Assembly: GCF_009497895.1 (NCBI RefSeq)
Contig: NZ_CP033116.1
Coordinates: 4,092,001-4,156,000, forward strand
DNA: 64,000 bases
DNA from: Halopseudomonas pelagia
GTDB lineage: Bacteria; Pseudomonadota; Gammaproteobacteria; Pseudomonadales; Pseudomonadaceae
Reading direction: 5' to 3'
Part shown: positions 44,817 to 52,580 of the stretch, piece after piece
How the letters are laid out: the number at the start of each line of letters is the position of its first letter
Numbering within the stretch: position 1 is the stretch's first letter
The notes under the pieces: generated by a model
Databases searched by the model: none
Told to the model about the DNA's origin: nothing
What the model saw: only the letters and a program-made list of their open reading frames with translations
Translations under genes and position numbers: made by a program

Positions 44817-45905
44817 TCAGACATCTTCCAGCTGTTTCGGCACGGCCTTGCCACCCTTGGATTTGACCCGGCCAGCGGCGACATTGCGCATGAATTTCAG
44901 CGCACCACGGGCGTTGGAAAATTCATCCAGCATCACCGGGTTGGGGAAAGCCTTGGTCAGCCAGTGGTGGAACACCACAGATCCGCCGCCGGTGATAATG
45001 ATCGCGCGATAGATGCCGATCGAGCCGAGTCGGGATTTGACGTTGTTGATGATCTTGGTCGCCACGGAAGAGGCTACATCATCTCGCAGTACTTCGAAGT
45101 TACGCATCTCACCGGCAAAAAAGGTCGAACCGGTTTCCAGTACTTCGCTGACCAGGTTCGGCGGAATCTCGGCATCATGCGAATTTTCGATCAGGCCCAG
45201 ATCGATCAGTTCCTGTTTGATAGCCTTTTCCAGCGCAAATTTCAGGTCCAGTACGCCGACCTTGTCGGTACCCGAGTAGCTGTTGTTGATGGTAATGCTG
45301 TCATCCACGATCAGGTTAACCACATCGGTGGTCGAGCCGCCGATATCGATAATCGCCACATCACCCTTGGTGTACTTGGCCGCGTCGGTGAATTCGCCCT
45401 GATCATCCAGAACAAAGTCAAAAAACGCCGAGAGTGCCTCGGAATAACAATCGACCTGAGTGATGTTCAGCTTGTCTTCGCTACCGATCACCTCAACAGT
45501 ACCCTTGCTGCCATTGAAGTTGGCGATGGTCGCCTGCTTGTTTTCGGTAATCTGCGAGCCTTGCTCGGAGAAATAGTCACGAAACGACAGGGTAACGCCC
45601 AGGTGCAGGGGTTTGTTCAGCAACTTTGCCTTGCGCAGCGCATGGGTTACCAGCACGCGATTCTCGACGGAGGCAGGGTAGTTGGCATTGCGCAGGTTAA
45701 TCGGTGAACGCACAGACGGCTTGCAAGTGTAATCAACGCCATCTGCACGGTAACGGTCTACAGTTTCGCCGCTGTTGGAACTCAACCTGTCGGTACCAAT
45801 AATGGTCGGGATCTTCAGCGTCTGAATCTTGCCTTCGGCATCCAGCCAGGCCAGCTTGTGGTCCGCATAACCATTGTCGTCGACAACCAGTGTTACTTCT
45901 GCCAT
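44817..45905 (-). CDS. ParM/StbA-like actin-family ATPase (chromosomal orphan)
   Basis: 362 residues. Actin-superfamily nucleotide-binding motifs are visible: DDNGYADHKLAWLD at the N-terminus (phosphate 1), VAIIDIGGSTTDVVNLIVDD near 190 (phosphate 2), and IIITGGGSVVFHHWL near 310 (adenosine). This matches the ParM/StbA plasmid-segregation family. No parR, parC-like iterons or plasmid genes are adjacent, so it may be a chromosomal filament protein of unknown use. The ATG at 45905 has a good RBS (AGGAGAG). Upstream of the SDR gene with an 83-nt gap. Confidence 0.85.
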   Translation of the reverse strand: MAEVTLVVDDNGYADHKLAWLDAEGKIQTLKIPTIIGTDRLSSNSGETVDRYRADGVDYTCKPSVRSPINLRNANYPASVENRVLVTHALRKAKLLNKPLHLGVTLSFRDYFSEQGSQITENKQATIANFNGSKGTVEVIGSEDKLNITQVDCYSEALSAFFDFVLDDQGEFTDAAKYTKGDVAIIDIGGSTTDVVNLIVDDSITINNSYSGTDKVGVLDLKFALEKAIKQELIDLGLIENSHDAEIPPNLVSEVLETGSTFFAGEMRNFEVLRDDVASSVATKIINNVKSRLGSIGIYRAIIITGGGSVVFHHWLTKAFPNPVMLDEFSNARGALKFMRNVAAGRVKSKGGKAVPKQLEDV

Positions 45906-46123
45906 CTCGCTCTCCTGTCCATGCAATATAAGGTGGTCGTTACATCACTCCCGGTTGCCGCCACCCTCCCCCGCAGACTCGCCTGAGGCTATCAGGGTAC
46001 AGCACTAGCAAAGCCGTCATGTTCCGACGAAATCCCCGGCAGTATGCCAGCCTCGTGTTAAAGGTGAAATATTTAACCGGCTTAGCCGCCCGGCGGACAT
46101 GCAGATGGCGCTGGAAAAAATAG

Positions 46124-46159
46124 TTGACGACGCGACATTGCCTACCATATGGTAGGATC
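46124..46159 (+). promoter_or_regulatory. tetR promoter with overlapping palindromic operator
   Basis: A -35-like TTGACG (46124-46129) precedes the perfect 16-bp palindrome CCTACCATATGGTAGG (46141-46156). The -10 (TATGGT, 46148-46153, 18-bp spacer) lies inside the palindrome. The tetR ATG follows 3 nt later. The half-sites CTACC/GGTAG with a 4-nt spacer recur before the hydrolase gene, so this is the likely TetR autoregulatory operator. Confidence 0.75.
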
Positions 46160-46723
46160 ATGGACACTAAAACGCAGATACTCAGCATCGCTTCCGATCT
46201 ACTCCAGCGACAAACCGTAAACGGTTTCAGCCTGCAGGATGTGGCTGATCGGGTGGGCATTCGCAAGGCCAGCTTGTTCCACCATTATCGGAACAAGGAG
46301 GCGTTGGTCGCCGATGTGCTGGAGAATAGCCTGAATGGCTTTCGCACGCGTGTGGAAAGCATGCACAACCAGCCCGCCCAGCGCCAGTTGGATGCTTTCC
46401 TGGATATTTACCAACGCCGTATTGGTGCCGGCAGCCGCCTGTGCTCCGTCAGCGGGGTGACCGGGGATTGGGACCACTTGGGAGAAGAGCCTCGGTACTG
46501 GGCGCTGGAGCTGCTCTACGAACAAACTGCCTGGCTGAAGAGAATTGCCGAATTGGCCGGCTTTGCCCATAGCCCAGCCGAAGCGGAGGCCTGGGCAGAA
46601 CAGATCATGGTTAGAATTCAGGGCGCCATGCTGCTTTCCAGGGTGCAGAGCAGTCCCCTGCCATTAGAACGCACCATCGCGCTAATGCGCACTGAGTGGG
46701 CACGAACCACTAGCGCTAGCTGA
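46160..46723 (+). CDS. TetR-family transcriptional regulator
   Basis: 187 residues. The N-terminal HTH is clear: LQDVADRVGIRKASLFHHYR with NKEAL following, residues ~25-50. The C-terminal domain is of the TetR_C type that binds small hydrophobic ligands; the ligand is unknown. The ATG at 46160 (MDTKTQILSIASDLL) has TAGGA just upstream, within the operator end. It is followed by an intrinsic terminator and then a hydrolase-MFS operon with the same operator, indicating a local regulon. Confidence 0.92.
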   Translation: MDTKTQILSIASDLLQRQTVNGFSLQDVADRVGIRKASLFHHYRNKEALVADVLENSLNGFRTRVESMHNQPAQRQLDAFLDIYQRRIGAGSRLCSVSGVTGDWDHLGEEPRYWALELLYEQTAWLKRIAELAGFAHSPAEAEAWAEQIMVRIQGAMLLSRVQSSPLPLERTIALMRTEWARTTSAS

Positions 46724-46743
46724 TATCCATTTATAGTCACCAT

Positions 46744-46764
46744 AGCCCATCAAGGGCTTTTTTT
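46744..46764 (+). terminator. Rho-independent terminator of tetR
   Basis: Stem AGCCC/GGGCT with loop ATCAA followed by a run of seven T. It sits 20 nt after the tetR stop and separates tetR from the hydrolase transcript. Confidence 0.85.
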
Positions 46765-46769
46765 ACCCG

Positions 46770-46798
46770 TCGACAGACTACCTACTGGTAGGTAGATT
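46770..46798 (+). promoter_or_regulatory. Hydrolase-MFS promoter with TetR operator in the spacer
   Basis: TCGACA (46770-46775) and TAGATT (46793-46798) have a 17-bp spacer. The spacer and -10 are covered by the dyad CTACCTACTGGTAGGTAG (46778-46795), which shares CTACC-N4-GGTAG with the tetR operator. Binding there would block RNA polymerase. Confidence 0.75.
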
Positions 46799-46810
46799 AG
46801 GAGAAGATTG

Positions 46811-47773
46811 ATGAATAGCCACTCGGTCACTCAGGTAATGCGCTTCAAGCTGATTCAAGGGCTCTCATGGGTATTTCCGGAGTACTTCGGGGCTATTGGA
46901 ACCCGGCTGTTTCTTCAGCCCCAACGTGCCGCACCCGTCACCCGCTGGCAGAATGCTTTTGCAGACTTTGATAAGTCCGTGATTGAGGTTCAGGGGCTAC
47001 GCATCCCCTTCTGGCACAAGGGCAGCGGCCCGCAGATACTGCTGGTACATGGCTGGGAAAATGACCACTTTGCATTGGGCGGTTTTGTTCAGCCGCTGCT
47101 GGACCAGGGCTACTCGGTAGCCGCACTGGACCTGCCGGCGCATGGCGAGGCCGATGGCAAAGCCGCGCCGCTGCCACTTATGGCACAGGCCATTGCTGCA
47201 GTCGGGCAGGCCTTACCAGCCCTGCACGCGGTAATCGCCCATTCAGTGGGGGGCGCCACCAGCGTTCTGGCCATGGAAGAGTATGCTCTGAATGCCAGCA
47301 GGTTGGTGCTGATTGGTGCACCCCAGGCGGCCAGCAAGCAGGCGATAGGTCAGGCGCTCGCTACCGGGCTGTCCAGCAGGGCGATAAAGCGCATGGAGCG
47401 TCAGTTGCAACATCGCCTGGCGGCGCCCCTGGAGCACTTTCAGGTCGACCGTGGGCTGGGGCGCATTGATTGCCAAGTATTGTTGGTGCATGCGCACGAC
47501 GACCGGGTGGTGCCGATACGGGCTGCGCAAAAGAACGCCGCCGCCAGGGCATCGCAAACACTCTGGCTGGACCAGGGCGGCCATAACCGGCCGCTCGGCG
47601 ATCCGCTCGTCATCGGCTCTGTCATCGATTTCCTGAAAATATCCAGACGCAAGAACCGTCACCCATCCGGACTGCGCTATCATCCTCGATTCGCACAGTC
47701 AGTTGTTCAGAACAGCGTCCCGCATAACGCTGAGCAGAGTTATGCGGGCCAAAGCCAGGCAGAACCGTCATGA
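46811..47773 (+). CDS. Alpha/beta-hydrolase
   Basis: 320 residues. Alpha/beta-hydrolase fold with HG motif (LLVHGWEND), nucleophile elbow AHSVGGATS (Ser near 155), acidic residue region LLVHAHDDRVVP and catalytic His in DQGGHNRPLG. The substrate is unknown; esters or lactones are typical of the family. The last ~40 residues are a polar, low-complexity tail beyond the usual fold. The ATG at 46811 follows aggagaag. The stop overlaps the MFS start (ATGA). Confidence 0.9.
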   Translation: MNSHSVTQVMRFKLIQGLSWVFPEYFGAIGTRLFLQPQRAAPVTRWQNAFADFDKSVIEVQGLRIPFWHKGSGPQILLVHGWENDHFALGGFVQPLLDQGYSVAALDLPAHGEADGKAAPLPLMAQAIAAVGQALPALHAVIAHSVGGATSVLAMEEYALNASRLVLIGAPQAASKQAIGQALATGLSSRAIKRMERQLQHRLAAPLEHFQVDRGLGRIDCQVLLVHAHDDRVVPIRAAQKNAAARASQTLWLDQGGHNRPLGDPLVIGSVIDFLKISRRKNRHPSGLRYHPRFAQSVVQNSVPHNAEQSYAGQSQAEPS

Positions 47774-48951
47774 ACAGAAATGTAGTGGTACTTACCGCGG
47801 CCACCTGCGCAGTGGGCACACAAACCTTCGTTTTCGCCGGCCTGCTGATCGAGCTGGCTGCGGATATGGGCATCACGGTCGCGGTCGCAGGTTATCTCGC
47901 TGCTGCTTACGCGTTGACCTACGCCTTTACCGCGCCCTTTATCGCGCTGCGCACCGGGCAATTGGAACGCCGACGGCTGTTGTGGGTTTCATTGCTGGTG
48001 CTGGGTTTGATCAACCTCTGCGCCGCAATGGCCAGCACCTTTACCGAACTGATCAGCTTGCGCATCCTCGCCGGGCTGGGAGCCACCCTGGTTACACCCG
48101 TGGTGCCAGCCGTGGTCGCCAGCCTGCTGCCACCGGAGCGCCGTGGGCCGGCGTTAGCCATGGTCATGGGCGGTATGGTACTGGCCTTTATGTTCGGCAT
48201 GCCGTTGGGCAGTCTGATCGGCGCGCAGTTCGGCTGGCGCTCCACCTTTGTTCTTGCTGCGGTGCTGTGTGTTGGCGCGGCGCTGGCGATTCGACTGGTA
48301 TTACCGCAGGTGACTAGCCAGGACCAGAGCGGCTGGCGTTTGCTGAAACTGGGCTGGCATCCGCCAGTGCGCCGCCTGTTGATCATGACCTTGACCACGT
48401 TCTGCGCGACCTTCTGCGTAGTGCCCTTTATCGCACCGGTAATGAAGATCATCATCGGCAGCACTGAATGGGTGGCCTTCTCGCAGATGCTGGTCGGTGT
48501 TGGCGCACTCTGTGGTGTGGTGATTGCGGGGCGGCTTGGCACACCGAGCAATCCTGGCCGGGTACTCAAGCGGGCTTTCGTCGTCGTGGCAGCTACGCAA
48601 ATACTGTATTCATCCTCGATGATCTGGCTACCCGGGCTGGGCGTGATCAGTTGGCTGGGATTGAGTTTTGCCGTGGTCTTCGGTGCCTCGGCGCTGTTCT
48701 TCATGAGCCCGCTGATGCAGGCGCAACTGCTTGAAGCAGCGCCCCATGCCAGGCAGGTCACATTGGCGCTGAATGGCTCGATGATGTTTCTCGGTCAGGG
48801 TGCAGGTGCAGCCATCGGCGCCCAGGTAACCCAGGCCTTTTCCATGCCGATGATTGGCCTGGCGGGGGCCAGCGTGGCGATGATCGGCTGGTACTGTGCG
48901 CGCATGCTGCAGGCCAGTCCGGTCGCCATGGCCAGCCAGAGCGCCGCCTGA
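47770..48951 (+). CDS. MFS drug/metabolite efflux transporter
   Basis: 393 residues, about 12 hydrophobic segments, of the drug:H+ antiporter DHA1-type family (AraJ/arabinose-efflux-like). Motif A-like GQLERRRLLWVS follows TM2-3, and the antiporter-type RILAGLGATLVTPVVPAVVA matches motif C. Translationally coupled to the hydrolase and presumably exports its substrate or product under control of the TetR. Converges on arsJ with a 6-nt gap. Confidence 0.9.
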   Translation: MNRNVVVLTAATCAVGTQTFVFAGLLIELAADMGITVAVAGYLAAAYALTYAFTAPFIALRTGQLERRRLLWVSLLVLGLINLCAAMASTFTELISLRILAGLGATLVTPVVPAVVASLLPPERRGPALAMVMGGMVLAFMFGMPLGSLIGAQFGWRSTFVLAAVLCVGAALAIRLVLPQVTSQDQSGWRLLKLGWHPPVRRLLIMTLTTFCATFCVVPFIAPVMKIIIGSTEWVAFSQMLVGVGALCGVVIAGRLGTPSNPGRVLKRAFVVVAATQILYSSSMIWLPGLGVISWLGLSFAVVFGASALFFMSPLMQAQLLEAAPHARQVTLALNGSMMFLGQGAGAAIGAQVTQAFSMPMIGLAGASVAMIGWYCARMLQASPVAMASQSAA

Positions 48952-48957
48952 ATCCTG

Positions 48958-50175
48958 TTACCGGGCTGCTTTCGGCAGCCCGAGCGAGATCAGCGCAGCT
49001 AGCGCAACAAAGGCACTGGACACCCAGAGGCAGGCCTCCAGCCCGTAGGCCTGATACACCCAACCCGACAGCAGGGTGCCGATCAAGCGGCCCAGTGCAT
49101 TGGACATGTAGTAAAAGCCCACATCCAGGGATACGCCATCGGCCTGGGCGTAGGAGACGATCAGATAGCTGTGCAGCGAGGAGTTCACCGCGAACAGCAA
49201 GCCAAACAGCATCAAGCCGCCCAGCAGCACCCATTGCGCATTCAGCTCAGAGTACAGGCCCAGCGCAATTGCAGCAGGTAGTAGTGACAAGGCGGCAGCC
49301 CAGCCAAAGGCAGCCCTCCCCCCCGGCACTCTTCCTGCCCCTTTTCCGGTAATCGATGGCGCCACCGATTGTACGATGCCGTAACCGATGATCCAGCAAG
49401 CCATAAAGCCGCCAACCATCCAGAAGTCCCAGCCGAATACACTGCTCAGGTAGACCGGTAGCGCGATAACGAACCAGACGTCTCGAGCGCCGAAAAGGAA
49501 CATGCGCGCCCCAGACAGGATATTGATCCGCCGGCTTTTCGACAGCAACTCGCGAAACTTGGGCTTGGCGGTCGCCTTGCCCAGATCCTTTTTCAGCAGA
49601 AACAGGCTTGTTAACCATACGCCAGCCAGGACCAGCGCCATCACCAGCACCGCGCCAGCAAATCCAAGCAGCGCCAGCAGACCTCCGCCAAGAAAGAAGC
49701 CTACGCCCTTGAGCGCGTTTTTCGACCCGGTTAGCAGCGCCACCCAGCGATACAAAGCGCCCTGCTGGCTGTCCGGCACCAACAGCTTAATCGAGCTCTT
49801 GGCGCTCATCTTGTTCAGGTCCTTGGCCACCCCGGACATCGCCTGCGCTGCCATCACCCACACTACCGTCAGCCATTCGGCGGGCACTGTGAGCATCAAC
49901 AGCGCCATCACCTGCAAGGCCAAACCTATATTCATGGTCCGGTTCAGGCCGATGCGCGCGCCCAGATAACCGCCGACCAGATTGGTGATCACACCAAATA
50001 TTTCGTAGAACAGAAACAGCGCGGCAATCTGCAGCGGGGTATAACCCAGACTGTAGAAATGCAGCACTACCAGCATGCGCAGCGCGCCGTCGGTCAGGGT
50101 GAAAGCCCAGTAATTGCCGGTAACCACCAGGTACTGACGGACATCCGGCGACAAACGCGCGAGCATGCCCATCAT
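48958..50175 (-). CDS. arsJ: ArsJ, organoarsenical (1-arseno-3-phosphoglycerate) efflux MFS transporter
   Basis: 405 residues, about 12 hydrophobic segments. It follows an ars-type GAPDH, the diagnostic pairing for ArsJ: GAPDH makes 1-arseno-3-phosphoglycerate from arsenate, and ArsJ pumps it out. Sequence features match ArsJ (VTGNYWAFTLTDGALRMLVV near the N-terminus, MSAKSSIKLLVPD, FFLGGGLLALLGF). The ATG at 50175 overlaps the GAPDH stop by one base (TGATG), so it is translationally coupled. An in-frame start further upstream lies inside the GAPDH gene and is rejected. Confidence 0.92.
   Translation of the reverse strand: MMGMLARLSPDVRQYLVVTGNYWAFTLTDGALRMLVVLHFYSLGYTPLQIAALFLFYEIFGVITNLVGGYLGARIGLNRTMNIGLALQVMALLMLTVPAEWLTVVWVMAAQAMSGVAKDLNKMSAKSSIKLLVPDSQQGALYRWVALLTGSKNALKGVGFFLGGGLLALLGFAGAVLVMALVLAGVWLTSLFLLKKDLGKATAKPKFRELLSKSRRINILSGARMFLFGARDVWFVIALPVYLSSVFGWDFWMVGGFMACWIIGYGIVQSVAPSITGKGAGRVPGGRAAFGWAAALSLLPAAIALGLYSELNAQWVLLGGLMLFGLLFAVNSSLHSYLIVSYAQADGVSLDVGFYYMSNALGRLIGTLLSGWVYQAYGLEACLWVSSAFVALAALISLGLPKAAR
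48962..48982 (+). terminator. Hairpin in the convergent MFS/arsJ ends
   Basis: Perfect 8-bp stem CGGGCTGC/GCAGCCCG with loop TTTCG, inside the last codons of arsJ and 11 nt past the MFS stop. A probable shared end for the convergent transcripts; no U-tract. Confidence 0.4.
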
Positions 50176-51179
50176 CAGTTCGCCTGACCGACCAGCCGAG
50201 CCAGCTCGACGGTGCGGTTGGCGTAACCCCACTCATTGTCATACCAGGCATAGATCTTCACCTGAGTCCCGTTGACCACCATGGTCGACGGGGCATCAAT
50301 GATCGAAGAGCGCGGATCGGTACGATAATCGATCGATACCAGTGGGCGCTCCTCATAGCCCAGTATGTCCTTGAGCTCACCCTCGGCAGCCTCCTTGAAC
50401 CAGGCATTTAGCTCTTCAACACTGGTGGCTTTTTCCACCTCGAACACGCAATCGGTCAGCGACGCATTGGCCAGCGGCACACGCACCGCATGCCCGTTCA
50501 GCTTGCCACGCAGTTCGGGGAATATCTCCGCAATAGCAGTAGCCGAGCCGGTGGTGGTTGGGATCAGACTCATGCCACAGGCGCGCGCGCGGCGCAGGTC
50601 CTTGTGCGGCTGGTCAAGAATACTCTGGGTATTGGTCAGGTCGTGAATGGTGGTGATGGAGCCGTGCTTGATGCCGAGCTTCTCGTGCACGATCTTGACC
50701 ACCGGGGCCAGGCAGTTGGTGGTACAGGACGCGGCTGTAACAATCTTGTGCCGCGCCGGATCGAACAAATGTTGGTTGACGCCCATCACCACATTCAGGG
50801 CTTCCGGCTCCTTGACCGGCGCACTGACGACCACACGCTTCACCCCTTGATCCAGATAAGCCTGCAACGCCTTGACGGTCTTGTTCACGCCGCTGGCCTC
50901 AATCACCAAATCGCAGCCCGACCAGTCGGTATCGGCAATAGCCTTGTTCTGCGTCAGCTGGATGCGCTTGCCGGCAATAACCAGTGCATCGGCTTCATGC
51001 GCGGCTTCCTGCTGCCAACGCCCATGTACCGAGTCGAAATTCAACAGATGCGCATGGGTGGCGGCATCCCCCGCCGGATCATTGATCTGCACGAACTCCA
51101 GCTCCGGCCAGTCCCAGGCGGCGCGCACCAACAACTTGCCGATGCGGCCAAAACCGTTGATACCTACCTTGATAGTCAT
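50175..51179 (-). CDS. ArsJ-associated glyceraldehyde-3-phosphate dehydrogenase
   Basis: 334 residues. Classical GAPDH: NAD-binding [16 protein letters not shown] at the N-terminus and catalytic Cys in [11 protein letters not shown] near 153. In the ars context it uses arsenate in place of phosphate to make unstable 1-arseno-3-phosphoglycerate for ArsJ export. The ATG at 51179 ([10 protein letters not shown]) fits the family. Lies between arsH (68-nt gap) and arsJ (1-nt overlap). Confidence 0.94.
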   Translation of the reverse strand: MTIKVGINGFGRIGKLLVRAAWDWPELEFVQINDPAGDAATHAHLLNFDSVHGRWQQEAAHEADALVIAGKRIQLTQNKAIADTDWSGCDLVIEASGVNKTVKALQAYLDQGVKRVVVSAPVKEPEALNVVMGVNQHLFDPARHKIVTAASCTTNCLAPVVKIVHEKLGIKHGSITTIHDLTNTQSILDQPHKDLRRARACGMSLIPTTTGSATAIAEIFPELRGKLNGHAVRVPLANASLTDCVFEVEKATSVEELNAWFKEAAEGELKDILGYEERPLVSIDYRTDPRSSIIDAPSTMVVNGTQVKIYAWYDNEWGYANRTVELARLVGQAN

Positions 51180-51247
51180 GTCTGATCTCCCGAACAAGTG
51201 AATAGCTGACCCGCAATACGGGTTCGTTGAAATGCGTAGGGCCGCGC

Positions 51248-51958
51248 TCAGATACTGCGCTGGCTAACCCGCGCAGATAACGCTTCGGCCGTCTCGCGGC
51301 GCTCCGAGTAGCGGTCCACTAGGTAATCGGACTGCTCACGCAATAACAGGGTGAACTTCATCAGCTCTTCCATCACATCCACCACCCGGTCGTAATAAGC
51401 CGAAGGCTTCATGCGGCCACACTCAAACTCCAGAAAGGCCTTGGGAACTGAAGACTGATTGGGGATGCAGACCATGCGCATCCAGCGTCCCAGTACGCGC
51501 AGCTGATTGACCACATTGAACGATTGCGAGCCACCGCATACCTGCATTACCGCCAACGTCTTGCCCTGGGTAGGGCGCACGGCGCCCAGCGCCAACGGCA
51601 CCCAGTCGATCTGCGACTTGAATACGCCGGTCATCGCACCGTGTCGCTCTGGCGAGCACCAGACCTGGCCCTCGGACCATTGCATCCACTCGCGCAGTTG
51701 CTGCACCTTGGGATGAGTGTCCGGCGCGTCATCGGGCATCGGCAAGCCAGAGGGATCGAATATGCGCGTTTCCGCGCCCAGGTGTTGCAGCAGCCGCGCG
51801 GCCTCCTCCGTCAGCAAACGGCTGAAGGAAGTAGGTCGATTGGAACCGTACAACAGCAGAATACGCGTCGGATGTTGCAGTTCAGGCGTTCGCCCGAGCT
51901 GATCAGTATCAGGGGCTGGCAACTGATCAGCATCCAGGGCAGGAAGGTCATCTTTCAT
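51248..51958 (-). CDS. arsH: ArsH, NADPH-dependent organoarsenical oxidase
   Basis: 236-residue flavoprotein of the flavodoxin-like NADPH:FMN family. The FMN-binding loop is [15 protein letters not shown] near residue 34, and ArsH motifs [17 protein letters not shown] and [15 protein letters not shown] follow. ArsH oxidises trivalent organoarsenicals to less toxic pentavalent forms. Sixteen nt downstream of arsR and part of the same operon. Confidence 0.95.
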   Translation of the reverse strand: MKDDLPALDADQLPAPDTDQLGRTPELQHPTRILLLYGSNRPTSFSRLLTEEAARLLQHLGAETRIFDPSGLPMPDDAPDTHPKVQQLREWMQWSEGQVWCSPERHGAMTGVFKSQIDWVPLALGAVRPTQGKTLAVMQVCGGSQSFNVVNQLRVLGRWMRMVCIPNQSSVPKAFLEFECGRMKPSAYYDRVVDVMEELMKFTLLLREQSDYLVDRYSERRETAEALSARVSQRSI

Positions 51959-51974
51959 GTTTGGCTCCTGGTGA

Positions 51975-52325
51975 TCAGCAACAGGCTGACTGACGTAGCG
52001 GGCGATCGCCCATGGCCCCGAGTTGATTCAGGTTCGCGTCTAACCAATCGGCGTTGGCCTGCAAGGTGCTTTGCAGCACCTGCGTAACCCACTCGGGCAG
52101 ATCCGCCGCCAGGCTGTAATACACCCACTGACCCTGCCGACGATCCTGCAACAGACCGCATTGGCGTAGCTCGGCCAGATGGCGGGAGATTTTCGGTTGG
52201 CTGACGTCCAGGGCACAGGTGAGCTCGCACACACACAGCTCGCCTTCTCGGGCGATCAGCAGCATCGAGCGCAGGCGCGTTTCATCAGCCAGGCACTTGA
52301 AGACTTTGAGGGGTAACAACTGCAT
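51975..52325 (-). CDS. arsR: ArsR-family arsenic-responsive repressor
   Basis: 116 residues. Winged-helix ArsR fold with the As(III)-binding Cys motif [12 protein letters not shown] in the recognition-helix region and an extra cysteine pair at the C-terminus (SACC). [20 protein letters not shown] is the DNA-recognition segment. Dissociates from its operator when arsenite binds. First gene of arsR-arsH-GAPDH-arsJ; an AT-rich dyad lies 34-54 bp upstream. Confidence 0.95.
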   Translation of the reverse strand: MQLLPLKVFKCLADETRLRSMLLIAREGELCVCELTCALDVSQPKISRHLAELRQCGLLQDRRQGQWVYYSLAADLPEWVTQVLQSTLQANADWLDANLNQLGAMGDRPLRQSACC

Positions 52326-52358
52326 CCACCGGTACTCCGGATTCCATTTGAAATCACC

Positions 52359-52385
52359 ATATATGAAATTTCGTATATATGAAAT
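52359..52385 (-). promoter_or_regulatory. Candidate ArsR operator/promoter
   Basis: Imperfect dyad centred on GAAATTTC (ATATATGAAATTTCGTATAT, 52359-52378), with ATATATGAAAT repeated at 52375-52385. AT-rich sequence in an otherwise GC-rich region, placed where the arsR promoter should be. Confidence 0.6.
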
Positions 52386-52440
52386 AGTGAATATATAGTG
52401 CGCGGCTTAATCGATGCGCGGGTTAGTTTGAGTCCGCTTG

Positions 52441-52486
52441 GATTCCCGCCTGCGCGGGAATGACGAGTGGGCGCGGGAATGACGAG
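52441..52486. repeat. ATTCCCGC...GCGGGAAT interspersed repeat, one and a half copies
   Basis: 52441-52466 is an inverted repeat (ATTCCCGC / GCGGGAAT with a short loop) followed by TGACGAG. The right half GCGCGGGAATGACGA recurs at 52472-52486. This resembles a short palindromic repeat widespread in proteobacteria. It lies between arsR and mgtE. Confidence 0.8.
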
Positions 52487-52540
52487 CAAGGGGGGTCTGA
52501 TTCCGGTCGGGAGGCAGACGAAGACCGAGGGAGAAAGCAG

Positions 52541-52563
52541 CGCCGCGCGGGGAAAACGCGGCG
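52541..52563 (-). terminator. Hairpin downstream of mgtE
   Basis: Seven-bp GC stem CGCCGCG/CGCGGCG with a 9-nt loop, 18 nt past the mgtE stop on the minus strand, followed by CTGCTTTCT. Likely intrinsic terminator. Confidence 0.45.
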
Positions 52564-52580
52564 GGCGCAGGGCTATGGCG

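Noticed and set aside
44817..46160. Integrated plasmid around the ParM-like gene
   Set aside because: No replication, mobilisation, toxin-antitoxin or ParR genes and no flanking repeats were seen.
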